Part shown: piece by piece, positions 12,193-22,111 of the stretch
Position numbering within the stretch: position 1 is the stretch's first letter
Layout of the letters: the number at the start of each line of letters is the position of its first letter
NCBI GenBank assembly: GCA_004835665.1
Contig: RBKR01000001.1
Coordinates: forward strand, 1,612,001 to 1,676,000
DNA: 64,000 bases
Source of the DNA: Phoma sp. XZ068
Lineage: Eukaryota; Ascomycota; Dothideomycetes; Pleosporales; Didymellaceae
Direction of reading: 5' to 3'
Notes under the pieces: model-generated
Database searches by the model: none
What the model was told of the DNA's origin: nothing
Seen by the model: only the letters and a program-made list of their open reading frames with translations
Translations under genes and position numbers: made by a program

Positions 12193-14952
12193 CTACTGCG
12201 ACGGCGAGCCAAACCCATCAATCCTAAAAAGATTGATCGTATCTACGAAAGTGCTGTTGTTATCGACGTTGCTCGCCAAGTCCACGCCGTCCCTGGTAAT
12301 CATATTTGTTGCACCCACAGTGTTGAGGTTGTAGAGGTTGATGTCATAGCTGAGTCTGTCGCCCTCAATGCTGAGTATGCGCGTCTGACAGATCGCACCC
12401 GCACCAATCGCCGAGCAACTTGTACTGTAGTTGTCGAAGAAGCTGTACAGGCCCACGCCGTAGCCGAGGATGTTATTGCTGCGCAAGATGCGGAGGCCCC
12501 ACCCACTCGCTGTACTGGCTGAGCTATTGCCTGTTCCGTTGATGAAGGGCGTGAAGACCGGGTCGTTGAAAGCAGGGTTGGGAGGGAAGGGAATGGTAGC
12601 GTCGGGGTTGGGTTGGTAATAGGCTGTTTCTGTTTGGATCTGGCCCATGAAAACGTTACGGGTATCGACAAATTGGTACTCGTAGAGAACGTGGTGTTCT
12701 ACTGCTGTACCCCATCTACATCGATGTTAGCAACGATGAATCAGAAAAAGGGGAAATAAGGTTGGACTTACAGCCATATTTGACCACGCAGGCTCTCAAT
12801 GTGCAGACCGCGGCCCGCATAGATGGTGATTTGGGTGTTGTTATTACGTGCGTCATCCAGATCGTGATCGGCGACCCAGAGCCAGTTGTTCTCTAGGTAG
12901 AGACCGGCAGCAAATTTGGTGATATGAATGGACATGTATGCAGCAATACACTCCTGCACCAGGTTTTCGGAAGTGATGACGGTGTCTGGGGTCTTCTCGC
13001 ACTGCTCAGTTTGAAGATCTGAGCCGGCGAAGCCACCAATGCGCGTGTGAACGTCCCACATGCCTGCTGGAGTGGAGCCATATGTCCCCAGGTTGTACTC
13101 GATAAGAATGGCACCCTTTTGCTGTCCTTTTGTGCTAATGAACATGTCAGACCACTCGATTGTGCCTTGTTCTCCAGGCAGTGCGACTTGAACCACAGGC
13201 TTGGGGCTGTTGATGTCGTTGAAGTACTCGCCAGCTGAAAGAATGACGGATGCGAGGGCTTCGCCAACGATCTTAGAGCCTGGCGGGACGTAAATGGTTC
13301 CTGTGACTTTGTAGAAGCCAGCATCAACGAACAGGATCTTGCCCTCTGATTTAGCCTTCAGCAGAGCAGCGTTAAGCGCAGCAGTATCATCAGTCACGCC
13401 ATCACCCGCAGCACCAAGGTCACGGGCGCTGAGGAATGACGACAGCGGAACGGCGCCATACTGTGGCTTGGAACGCGTGTAGAACCTCCCTGTGGCGTCA
13501 AGCAGTTCAGTCGGTCGCTTGCTAGGTTCAATAGGACCTCTAGCCTCAATAGGGCCTTTGGGCAAGTAACGATGGCCATCAGCCCAAGCAGCAATAACCG
13601 TCTCTCCAGTAGTACCTTGAAGGTAGGTAGAGATTGGTCCTGCGACAGCCACACCGACATTGTTCAGCCGAACATTCTCCAAGTACAAACTTCCAGCAGC
13701 AGCAGGCTCAGAGTTGTCAGTCCTAGCGGTAACGATACCAATGGGGGTATTATTGATTTCACTGTCGAAGAGGGTGATTGATCCGACATTCACGGCTGAA
13801 GGACCTCCAGCCGAGACATTTAATCCGACTTGACAATTGTTAATCGTGACGCCGGAGTACGTCCATCCCCAGTCCCAGAGTTGATTGATGGCTGTGACAA
13901 CATTGTTAAAGGTCAAGTTGCGCGTAGTGAACTGCTGGTTGCCAACGTTGAATCCGTAGTTTCCGCCCTCAAAGACCAGATCGGTCATAAATCCTCCAGA
14001 GCCTTCTTCGATGAACAGACCCTGGTGCTGCGTACCGTTGGCTGCAGACATCTTGAAAACAATGTTTTGAAGGCTCGTTGTCTGTGCAGTAGGCCAGTGC
14101 ACACCAGTTGCTGCGACATTGGCTGGAATGTTGGTCATGTCTAGGACGAAATTACGGATTTGCCTGAAGAACGTGTTGGTCGGTCCGAACCCAGTTCGTC
14201 CAGGGCGAGTACCAGTGCCCAGGTAGGGGCTCCCATCAATCAACCCAAGACCGGTGAAATTAGAGGTTGCAACCAGAGTTGGGAGACAATTGGGGTTGCC
14301 AATCAACTACTACAGTCAGTAAAGCACTTTTCTGCGAGGGAACAGGAACGCATACTTGAGTGTAGTAGTAATCAATGATACTCGAAGAAATCAGATAATT
14401 GCCCTCCGGGAAATATACCACCGCAGGCGTATTTGTCGAGCTCTCGCACTCACTGGGTCCGCACCGATTGCCCTGAGTAACAGCTCTTTGGATTGCGGCA
14501 GTATCATCGGTGACTCCATCGCCTCGAGCACCGAAGTCCTTCACGTTCCTAAAGACTGTGTAGTTATCAGGGTTTGGATTGAAAGACGCTACACCCTGGT
14601 GCTTGACATTTTCAAGCCAGTAAGGAGCGCAAGATCCAGATGTTCCAGTTGATACTGGCGCCGAAGACGTGCTGGTGCTATTATTCGACTTGGTAGGATA
14701 TGGCGCGAGAGTTGATTTATTGGCCGTAGGTCGAGCTGTGTAGGTAGCTTGAACACTTGAGGGAACTACTGGGTAGAGATTTGAAGCCAGTGAGGAGGCT
14801 TTCAGTGATCCCGAGGGCGAAGGAATAGGAAGAGTTCCATGGGCGCTTTTCGAGGAAGCATCTCCATCGTGAGGAATATCAGCACTGTAAGAACGAGCGT
14901 GCAGCGCCGAAGCGCAGGTCGAAAATCCCAAGACAACTGTCTTTAGCAACAT
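12193..14952 (-). CDS. Secreted exo-beta-1,3-glucanase, glycoside hydrolase family 55
   Basis: Three exons: 14356-14952, 12772-14306 and 12193-12715, giving 884 aa; introns are 49 and 56 bp. An N-terminal signal peptide (about 1-19) is followed by a Ser/Thr-rich linker. Two related beta-helix halves follow, each opening with the GH55/pectate-lyase-3 signature: KDFGARGDGVTDDTAAI near residue 138 and RDLGAAGDGVTDDTAAL in the second half. Many Asn-X-Ser/Thr sites and a Trp-rich stretch (NNWLWVADHDLDD) typical of the family are present. GH55 enzymes cleave beta-1,3-glucan (laminarin, fungal wall glucan or callose) outside the cell, usually releasing glucose or gentiobiose. It is slightly longer than many family members because of the N-terminal linker. 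No breaks were seen. The exact catalytic Glu was not assigned by eye. Confidence 0.93.
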
Positions 14953-15813
14953 ATCGTCAAATCTACAACAAAAGAGCGACAGTGAACGAACTATAATAGT
15001 TGAAGGACCAAACTTGAACGAGGGAGCACATGTTCAATAAATAAAGTCAGGAGCCGATCTACACAGCCCTGTAAATATGGATCACCAACCCTTGGACGAG
15101 CCGGCGGGGAGACTAAGAACGAACACGCGTCTGCCCAATCACAGTTCACTCACAAGAGATCATTTAGCTGCATGTTGAGGTTGTGGCTTGCGTTCCTCTC
15201 GCTAATGTTGTGCACCTGAAACGCATCTTTGCAGGGGCTGGACACCCTTGTGGGTGGCTGGCTTGACCATATGTTGTGTGAACTGTGGTGTCGCAGGGAC
15301 CATGTGCACGTTTGATAATCAACATTGGAGCCCTTCAGACTCCCTTGTGGGTGCCCCAGTATTGTGGCGAGGACGCGTTGTGTCTGCATGACGTTGACCT
15401 ACTGTCATTGAGAGGATTCAGTTTCGGTGAGTTGGCGTAAGCAACAATCTCAAGCCGTGTCCACGAGTTCAGGGGTTGGGAAAGATGCTCAGCTCGCTCC
15501 AAGAAATGACTTCGCATTTCTCGGGGTCGGTTGCCTGACAACCACGTAGATTTGCATGATAGGTCGCGTCGACAAGTGGTCAGAAGAACGCGACGACCTG
15601 CATGAGCGAATTGTAAGATGCTGAGAAGGTTGGATGGGATGCAGGTGAGCACGCAGGCACGTGCTCACCAAGCCTCTCGTCGGCAAAACACCACGTAAAC
15701 GCCGACATGCTTCTTTGAAACTTTGCGAGTGAACGTCATCTTCGACATCAATCAACCACAGCACCAACCTATCAAATCCGCCATATCTCTTCACTCTCAC
15801 ACACATACACAAG
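14953..15813. promoter_or_regulatory. Divergent promoter region GH55 / TOM5
   Basis: This 861-bp gap lies between the GH55 start (minus) and the TOM5 start (plus). Only random short open frames were seen. The 100 bp before TOM5 are rich in CA and TC tracts, as in many fungal leaders. Confidence 0.4.
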
Positions 15814-16061
15814 ATGTTCGGAGGTCAGTTTGCTAGATGAGATTTGGAAAGTCTTTACTGACGATGCGCAGCACCACCCCAGCCATCGCAGCAGGAGCTC
15901 GAGCGCGCCGAGGCGCAGACGATGACGGACATCAAGTGGACAGCTGCGTCGGCTGTCGTTCTTTACTTGTGTAAGCTTAGGACATAGATCCGGTGTGATC
16001 GATGTTTGCTGACGTACTTGTAGCGCCTTTCCTTGTTGACTACGTCTATAAGCTCATCTAA
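15814..16061 (+). CDS. TOM5: Mitochondrial import receptor subunit Tom5
   Basis: Tiny three-exon gene (15814-15823, 15872-15970, 16024-16061) encoding 48 aa, easily missed because the first exon has only 10 nt. The protein starts Met-Phe-Gly-Ala-Pro-Pro, has an acidic Gln/Glu-rich N-terminal part, and ends with one hydrophobic segment (about 25-42) containing Tyr-Leu-Ser-Pro-Phe followed by Asp-Tyr-Val. This is the layout of fungal Tom5: a tail-anchored small subunit of the outer-membrane TOM complex that helps pass precursors to the Tom40 pore. Both introns (48 and 53 bp) have good donors (gtcagt, gtaagc) and branch sites (CTGAC), and phases match. It converges on NUP57 with 336 bp between stops. 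Confidence 0.87.
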
Positions 16062-16397
16062 ACGAGTATAACCAAACGAAAGCGAATGGGAAACTTCTTG
16101 CGATATATGTATAATCGGTCAGCGGCGTTTACACAATCTGTATTATAGTGCGCTTGGCTGTGAGCGCCTGTACAATACTTGGAGGTTTTTAAAAAGAGGC
16201 ATGTGGATGGATTGAACGATACATCAGGATACACCCGGACTACAACAGATTCGAGGCACAACCTGGAGCAAGAAATGGCATTAGACTTTATGCTAAGGGC
16301 TCGATGAGCCACAATGTGGTATCCCGCAATGCCAAACTTTTCGCCAATGAGAAGATTGATAAATGCTTTCCCAATCGTACATGCTAATGCTCTATGC
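16062..16397. terminator. Shared 3' region between TOM5 and NUP57
   Basis: This 336-bp stretch separates two convergent stop codons, so it must contain both polyadenylation regions, possibly with overlapping 3' ends. Nothing else was recognised. Confidence 0.35.
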
Positions 16398-17776
16398 TTA
16401 TCGCTTTGCAGGTCTCTGCTCCTTGACCTTCTCATACTCGTCATACTCCTGCTTCGTATCGTCGACCCATTTCTTGAGGTGCTCGAGCTGTCTGTCGTAG
16501 TCTTTCAGGAGCTGCATGAATAGTTAGTCTCAACAACACTCCGCGCATATGGAATGAACATACCTTCTCCAGAGCCTTTTGGTCTTCTTCAGAGAGAAGC
16601 TCACCATTCTGCTGGCTTTCAATGTTCTTGCCCAGCTTCTCCGTCTCCTCCTGCAGTATCCGCGCCCTTTCGCGCACGCCTGACATACGTGCCCAAATCT
16701 CCTCTTGCCGCCCTCCAAGTACGGGGTCGAATGTCTTCTTCTCGAGCTCCACAAGGTTCTTCTTCAACTCTTCTTCCTGTGTGTCCATAACATATCCTCG
16801 GTTCCTCAGAATTTGCACCTTTGTCGCGAGTGCCAAAGTCCGCTGCGTGAATACGATGTGCTTTCGCTTTGCCTCGGAGATGCGCGATGCAACGTTAAGT
16901 TCGTGGGTATCTTTCAACACTGAAAGGCTGTTATTGATCTCGTGGAGGCGCGTTCGAAGTGCAGTCACAGCCATCTGCTGCTGGCGTATACGCTCTGCAA
17001 CCTGCTCGAAACCACGCGCCAATACAGGAATGGCGCCAGGGGCAGGCTTCTTCGACAGAGCTTCTTCCCACTTCCTCTCATCCTCTCCTGGCTGTGGACC
17101 GTAGAATGGCGCTTCCTCGGGCTTGACCGAGTTGTAGAAGTAATGTGTGAAGACACAGTCCGGGTTCTCGGGATCCCATTTACCGTTCAACACCGCGATC
17201 TGTTGCTGGACAGATTTCTCACCTGTTTTTGGTTAGCCAAGGGCGGGGAGATTGAATCATTAACGTACGATGACCACTGATCGACGCACCAGCATAAGGC
17301 TGAGCTGTCGACTGCCGCAGCTGAGGAAGGCCATCGCGCGTCTGCTGGAGGCTCTGCGCCTGGACAGGGTTCAGGCCGGGTGCAGGTTGTAGGGAGGACC
17401 CAAACAAGGTGTTGCTGAATGGTTGGCTTTGTTGGAGCTGCTGCGGCTGCTGCTGTTGCTGGTTTTGAGTCTGACCCCACAGGCTTGAGGTCTGTTGTTG
17501 CGGTTGCTGTTGCTGTTGTTGTTGTTGCGGCTGACCAAGTTGTCCACCAAACAGGCTAGAACCAGCACTCTGCTGCGGTTGCTGCTGTGTCGAGCCAAAA
17601 AGGCCACCAGTCTGCGGTGCTGCTGTGCTGGTACCGAACAAGCTGGGTGCCGCAGCAGTCGACTGCTGTGGTTGTTGCAGCGAGCCGCCGAAAAGACCCC
17701 CAGCGGGCGCAGTTGTACTTCCGAATAGTGTGCCCGTCTTCTTCTCTCCTCCAGTGTTTCCAAAGCTGAAAGACAT
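16398..17776 (-). CDS. NUP57: Nucleoporin Nup57 (Nup54 family)
   Basis: Three exons: 17269-17776, 16564-17222 and 16398-16511, giving 426 aa. The N-terminal 130 residues are a Gly/Gln/Ser-rich FG domain with six LFG motifs, interrupted by poly-Gln runs. The C-terminal part, from about residue 180, is the conserved Nup54/Nup57 alpha-helical region, with a Trp-Asp-Pro-Glu-Asn-Pro-Asp-Cys motif, a Phe-Tyr-Asn motif and long coiled coils to the end. The family forms the central-channel complex with Nsp1/Nup62 and Nup49/Nup58 and builds the permeability barrier of the nuclear pore. Introns are 46 and 52 bp. The CAG/CAA repeat encoding poly-Gln (around 17420-17530) is likely length-polymorphic. Length is in the family range. 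Confidence 0.93.
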
Positions 17777-18157
17777 ATTGGTGGTTGACCCAAGAATGCG
17801 CGGTTCGGGTAGTGTTTATGTGTAAACGCGATCCAGGTACGCGCTCAGCGACGACAAGAGGGGTGGATGCGGCGGTGAGAAAAGGAGAAGCTCAATCGGT
17901 CTGCATGTCGACAGTGAGAGTGGCTTTGAGGGTTGCGCACGGCGTTGCGGTGATGCGAAACCACAATGGGTGCTGCGTTTGGATGCAGGCTGCTTTGGCG
18001 ACTGTTGAAAGCTTTAGCCCAATCAGCGTGCGCGTCAGTCTGCGGACGCTGCCAAGAAGTGCACGGACTCCGTAGCATGCATCCGCTTCATGGAAGTGAC
18101 GACCAAACCAGATCACTTTGGGAGCAATTCGCCTGCCATTGGCACCTCACACCCACC
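17777..18157. promoter_or_regulatory. Bidirectional promoter NUP57 / NDUFA8
   Basis: A 381-bp gap between divergent starts must carry both promoters. No clear TATA box was seen. Confidence 0.45.
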
Positions 18158-18777
18158 ATGTCGTCGCGTCAGCCCCGGTATACTTCTCCCTACGAACGTA
18201 TGGCAAAATTCCGGTACTAACGCTGCCCAGCTTCAACCAGCAAGCCCTCATCGACACCACTCCTCTGCCCGACGACATCCCCAAGGTCAAGGAGCTCGGA
18301 GCCAGTTCTGCACCCCTCCTCAGCGCCTCGTTCTTTATTGGTGCGCGATGCAAGGCCTACAACGATGACTACATGATGTGCAAGACTGAGGCGAACGGCC
18401 GGGGAGAGCTTGAATGCATGAAGGAGGGCCGCAAGGTCACCAGGTGTGCAGCGAGCGTGTAAGAGCAACCGGATTGTGGTGGCCCTACGAAACTGCTGAC
18501 ACTTCGCAGCATTAGCGACATCAACAAGGAGTGCCTTGACCAGTTCCGCAGCCACTGGCAATGCCTCGAAAACCACAACCAGCAACTCTGGAACTGTAGG
18601 TCGGAGGAGCGGAGGTTGAACAAGTGCGTGTTCGACAAGTTGGTGAGTACACGCCTATAGTAACCGTGGACATCTGTTTGCTAACCAAAACAGTCACTCG
18701 AGAAGACGATTCCAGATGCACCAAAGGGCGAGACACCTGTCCACCAGAGGACGCGCAACATTTTTGCTACCCACTAG
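18158..18777 (+). CDS. NDUFA8: NADH:ubiquinone oxidoreductase 20-kDa-type subunit, NDUFA8/PGIV family
   Basis: Four exons: 18158-18177, 18231-18458, 18510-18642 and 18694-18777, giving 154 aa. Four perfect CX9C motifs are visible (C47/C57, C69/C79, C91/C101, C112/C122), the double CHCH arrangement of the NDUFA8 subunit. The family sits on the intermembrane-space side of mitochondrial complex I and is imported by the Mia40 disulfide relay, so no cleavable presequence is expected and none is seen. All three introns are 51-53 bp with canonical ends. The ATG (18158) is chosen because the second exon has no in-frame ATG giving a sensible N-terminus. It is divergent from NUP57. Confidence 0.93.
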
Positions 18778-19035
18778 TTTTGTACATATTACCCGGGATA
18801 CGACAACCAAGAAATTTATTCAAGTAAAAACTGCAGCTCGCTGAGTGCTTAATCATTTTAAAGGCGGTAACACTGTGAACAACTGATTTTAAGCAATATC
18901 AACGTCAACTATGGTTCACCTCCGAGGGGATCCATGAACCCTTTCTTATGAATATTTGAGAGCTTCGTACTGACAGCCCCTTTGTCGTCGACAGTTGAAC
19001 CTACATTCTCACAATCATCAAAATAGGTGCGCACC

Positions 19036-19761
19036 ATGGCCACTATGTCAAAGTCTTCACCATTTCCTGGTGCCATTTTTACCATTCCCTGCGACAACTC
19101 CGAAGTCGCCAACCTCCAAGCCGCCAACTTGCCTGATCGAGAGCGAGACGGTCTTGGACTCAATCTTGACAACCTCGAAGACCTCTGGGCCTACATCTCC
19201 GATTACTCACCAGCACCAGCAGTGCCGGGATCGCCTGCTTTGAGCGCTACCTCCGATAGCTGCGACTCCGAGATCTCAAATACAGATAGTCGGACCACCC
19301 TCCTATACTCTCGCACCTGGAGCAACTGCGGAAATGCATATGATTTAACAATATACCCAGGGACCCCTAATTTTAATCCTGCAATGCATTCAAGGAGCAC
19401 GTGTCCAACCCGGTGCCCAAATACAATGTACCACTGTATGCGTTCAGCGACATCGTCTTCAACTAGACCTTCACAGCTCATCAGCAACGAGCAGATGCTA
19501 GCTTCCAATGCTTCCCCGAGCCTCAACTTTGATGCTCATCAGATCGAACACTACACTGCTGCGCACACCATCCAGCGTGGTCATGATACCAGCGCCCCTT
19601 CGAACTCTAATCTCGGCCCTGCAGCGGCCAGCCGGGAAATTCGCAGACTTCCAATTACAAGCTTCTTCAACGGACCACGTCCAGTGCTGAAGCCTATCAA
19701 TATGGAAACGGCTTTCAACCCGTTCTACCACCCAGCGAAGCCGTCTTCAAACTCCGACTAG
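19036..19761 (+). CDS. Hypothetical protein, Ser/Thr/Pro-rich
   Basis: Single-exon frame of 241 aa from ATG at 19036 in a strong fungal context (caccATGG). The N-terminal 60 residues include an acidic Leu-rich patch (Leu-Asp-Asn-Leu-Glu-Asp-Leu-Trp-Ala-Tyr). The rest is Ser/Thr/Asn/Pro-rich, with an IRRLPITSFF stretch and a C-terminal NPFYHP-type tail. No signal peptide, TM segment or named domain was recognised. A shorter minus-strand open frame overlaps its start (18909-19172), but the plus-strand frame is longer and has the better start context. Its neighbours, NDUFA8 and APC15, give no functional clue. It may be lineage-restricted. Confidence 0.55.
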   Translation: MATMSKSSPFPGAIFTIPCDNSEVANLQAANLPDRERDGLGLNLDNLEDLWAYISDYSPAPAVPGSPALSATSDSCDSEISNTDSRTTLLYSRTWSNCGNAYDLTIYPGTPNFNPAMHSRSTCPTRCPNTMYHCMRSATSSSTRPSQLISNEQMLASNASPSLNFDAHQIEHYTAAHTIQRGHDTSAPSNSNLGPAAASREIRRLPITSFFNGPRPVLKPINMETAFNPFYHPAKPSSNSD

Positions 19762-20144
19762 GATGTTTCGCCAGCGACGTTTATGCACTGTATATCTCGT
19801 ACATGGGTTTGACCTGACGCAAAGATGTCAACTTGAGGGCTACAATCTGGCGAAGTGATTGTGATTCTCCTCATCAAGCTGCAGAGGAAAGTTGATAGGG
19901 TGAACAAGTCGGGTAAGGACTAATTGTATGGACGTAAACCAGCATGGCCGGAAGTCGCTGGTACCTTACATCTGCACGTTAGCAAAAATGATTCGTGACT
20001 GCATATGTACTAGGTGCTCCATGGGAATTTATTCTCATTTCTATCGACGGTAAAGGAGGCTGGGTATATGTAAATGCCTCCAGGCTAGCTATACAATGCG
20101 TAATCATAACTCCATTCAATCGTGTCACATCACCTTTGGTGTCT
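19762..20144. other. Convergent 3' region, 383 bp
   Basis: This gap separates the hypothetical gene (plus) from the APC15 stop (minus). It contains both 3' ends; nothing else was seen. Confidence 0.4.
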
Positions 20145-21359
20145 TCATTCTCTTCGACCTCCTCTTGCAGCCCTCAGGAATTGGTCTCTCAGGTTCGTTC
20201 TCTGCGCCGCTGGCGAGCTTCTCAGGAACGAGCTCCCTTCGAGGATGGAGCTGCTGCCATCAATCCCGAAGCTACTTCTCCCATTGCCCAGACTGGCGCC
20301 GAGGTCGATACCCCGCCCTATACTTTGCCCAAAGGCCACGCTTTGCCGTGCGCCTGCTGTGCTGGGAAGACCTGAGCTGCGTCGTCCAGAACTGCGTCTG
20401 CCTGAGCTACGTCTTGCACTCTGGAACCCTGAGCTTCGTCTCATCGAGCGTGTTGTTCTGACCGAGCTCATTCCAGGCGCCCGACTTGCAACATCGTCGT
20501 CGCTCGAGTCTTCTAGCTCAGAGTCGGTGTGCTCATAGCTCCCAGCCTCCGGTATATCGTCGTCAAGATCTCGTTCGTCCTGCAGCACACCCGCCATCTC
20601 TGCCTCTTCCTGCTCCAGCATCGCGCTAACCTCCGCCTCGACCATACTCCCCTCAATGAACGAGTCTTCATTGAATGGTATGCTCTCCTGTTCCCGTGCG
20701 CCATCTTCTGTGTCGGACACGCTTCCCTCCTCATCACTCGAAACATCGCTTGCAGACAATTCGCTCGCACTCGCCTCGGCCTCAGGCACATCGTCATCCA
20801 TATCCCTCTCCTCCTCCATCTCTCCGTTCTCCTCCATTTCCTCCCTGTCCTGCCGCTCCTCAGCATTCGCAGCCTCCTGCTGAGCGGCCGCAAGGTCCAT
20901 CATGACTTGCTCTCGGCGCGCCATGACTTCCTGCTCCTGCTTCTCAAGCTCCTCGTCTGTGATTGCTTGCAGTGTTTTGGCGACACCGGGCGGCCGTATC
21001 CAGCCGGCGCCGAAGCGCTGTACATTTGCTTTGCGCTGCTCGAAGATGTTTTCGTCTTGGGTGAGGGTTGCGAGGAGAGTGGATGTGCGATGCGTTGGGC
21101 GCCGTTGTTGGGCTTGTTGGTGTGCTGGGGCGTTTGGAGGGGAGGTTGAGAGGTCATCTGAGGGAAAGGCATTGGTTGCGCGGTGAGAGGGCCATAGACT
21201 GGCGTCCTGATATGGTTGTTAGCAGCTATGCTACATATGTTTGTATCTCTGGCTTGAAAAAGAGCGGTACAATAACTCTGTATTATTTGTTGTGGTAACT
21301 GAAGGATAGTGTTTATGCATACATACCGCCCGCGGAGCAATCAGTGGTAACGACAGCAT
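20145..21359 (-). CDS. APC15: Anaphase-promoting complex subunit Apc15/Mnd2
   Basis: Two exons: 21327-21359 (33 nt) and 20145-21206, giving 364 aa. The start Met-Leu-Ser-Leu-Pro-Leu-Ile-Ala-Pro-Arg is the conserved Apc15 N-terminus, followed after the splice by Leu-Trp-Pro-Ser-His. Around residues 62-90 is the family core, RKANVQRFGAGWIRPPGV. A long acidic Asp/Glu/Ser-rich region follows, and the C-terminus has Arg-Arg-Ser-Ser-Gly repeats. The Apc15/Mnd2 family belongs to the APC/C ubiquitin ligase, where it affects checkpoint-complex turnover in mitosis and, in yeast, restrains Ama1 in meiosis. The 120-bp intron is longer than its neighbours. Without the small first exon and the correct frame, the conserved core would be lost, so automated models may start too late. 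Confidence 0.9.
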
Positions 21360-21874
21360 TGTGTACACAGTTGCGACTGTCGATGCGCTTGAGCTGCTAT
21401 ACGAGTGTGTCGCGTGCGATTACAGCAGACGCGTTGGTGGGTTAGCACCTCGGCACTACAGTAAACGAATGGCACTGTCGATCACTCGAGCTAGTGAGCC
21501 AGTAATGCGAGGCGCTACGCAACGTGCTTCACCACTCTCACTTCCTATGGTGATGCTTCGATTAAGTGTCACTTCATGATGTGATCTGTAGGCAAGGGAT
21601 CTAGGGACTAATCTCGCTTTCAATAACTTCTGGTGTCCAATTCCTCCCTTCTATCTTGTACTCCCACACCCAAGCTATTCTTGCCTTGCAGAGTTCTGAT
21701 ATCGGCTCCAACTTCACCCTACCGCTCCGGGCATACTCTGAACAGGCGACACAAAGTTCGGTTCTCTTGGTGCTACACTTGCGGTCCTTTCACTTCTCGC
21801 CGCCACATGAGATCCTTCAGACGCCCGGGCATCTGGAGCTCCACCTTTGCTTATCATTCTCGCAGCCTTTCAAC
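21360..21874. promoter_or_regulatory. Divergent promoter region, APC15 / small secreted protein
   Basis: A 515-bp gap between divergent starts; no clear boxes were seen. An open frame runs upstream of the secreted-protein ATG (from 21656) but has no signal peptide. Confidence 0.35.
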
Positions 21875-22111
21875 ATGAGAGCGTCCCTTGCTCTCGTTAT
21901 TCTGGGCCTGTTAGTTCTTGTCAGCGCCAAACCACACAAATACGAAAAGTCAACGGCCGAGGGCGACGACTTCTGGGCGAAAATGCCCATGCATACTACA
22001 GACCTCATGGCAGGGAAAGGTCACACAAGAGCAGGGCCTACCTCCTCCTGGACGCACATACCCACTGCGACCCCGAAAGGACATAATACCGATGAGTCAA
22101 ATGAACTATGA
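21875..22111 (+). CDS. Candidate small secreted protein, 78 aa
   Basis: Single-exon frame from an ATG in good context (caacATGA). Residues 1-19 are a clear signal peptide (Met-Arg-Ala-Ser then Leu/Val/Ile-rich, ending Val-Ser-Ala). The mature chain of about 59 aa is hydrophilic and rich in His, Thr, Gly and Lys, with no cysteine, and ends in Asp-Glu-Ser-Asn-Glu-Leu. I recognise no family. It sits at the left edge of a long gene-poor stretch, where lineage-specific secreted proteins often occur in plant-associated Dothideomycetes (general knowledge, not shown here). An alternative is that a second exon follows: a coding-like frame ending in a GTAAGA donor at about 22156 lies just downstream in another frame. 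Confidence 0.42.
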   Translation: MRASLALVILGLLVLVSAKPHKYEKSTAEGDDFWAKMPMHTTDLMAGKGHTRAGPTSSWTHIPTATPKGHNTDESNEL

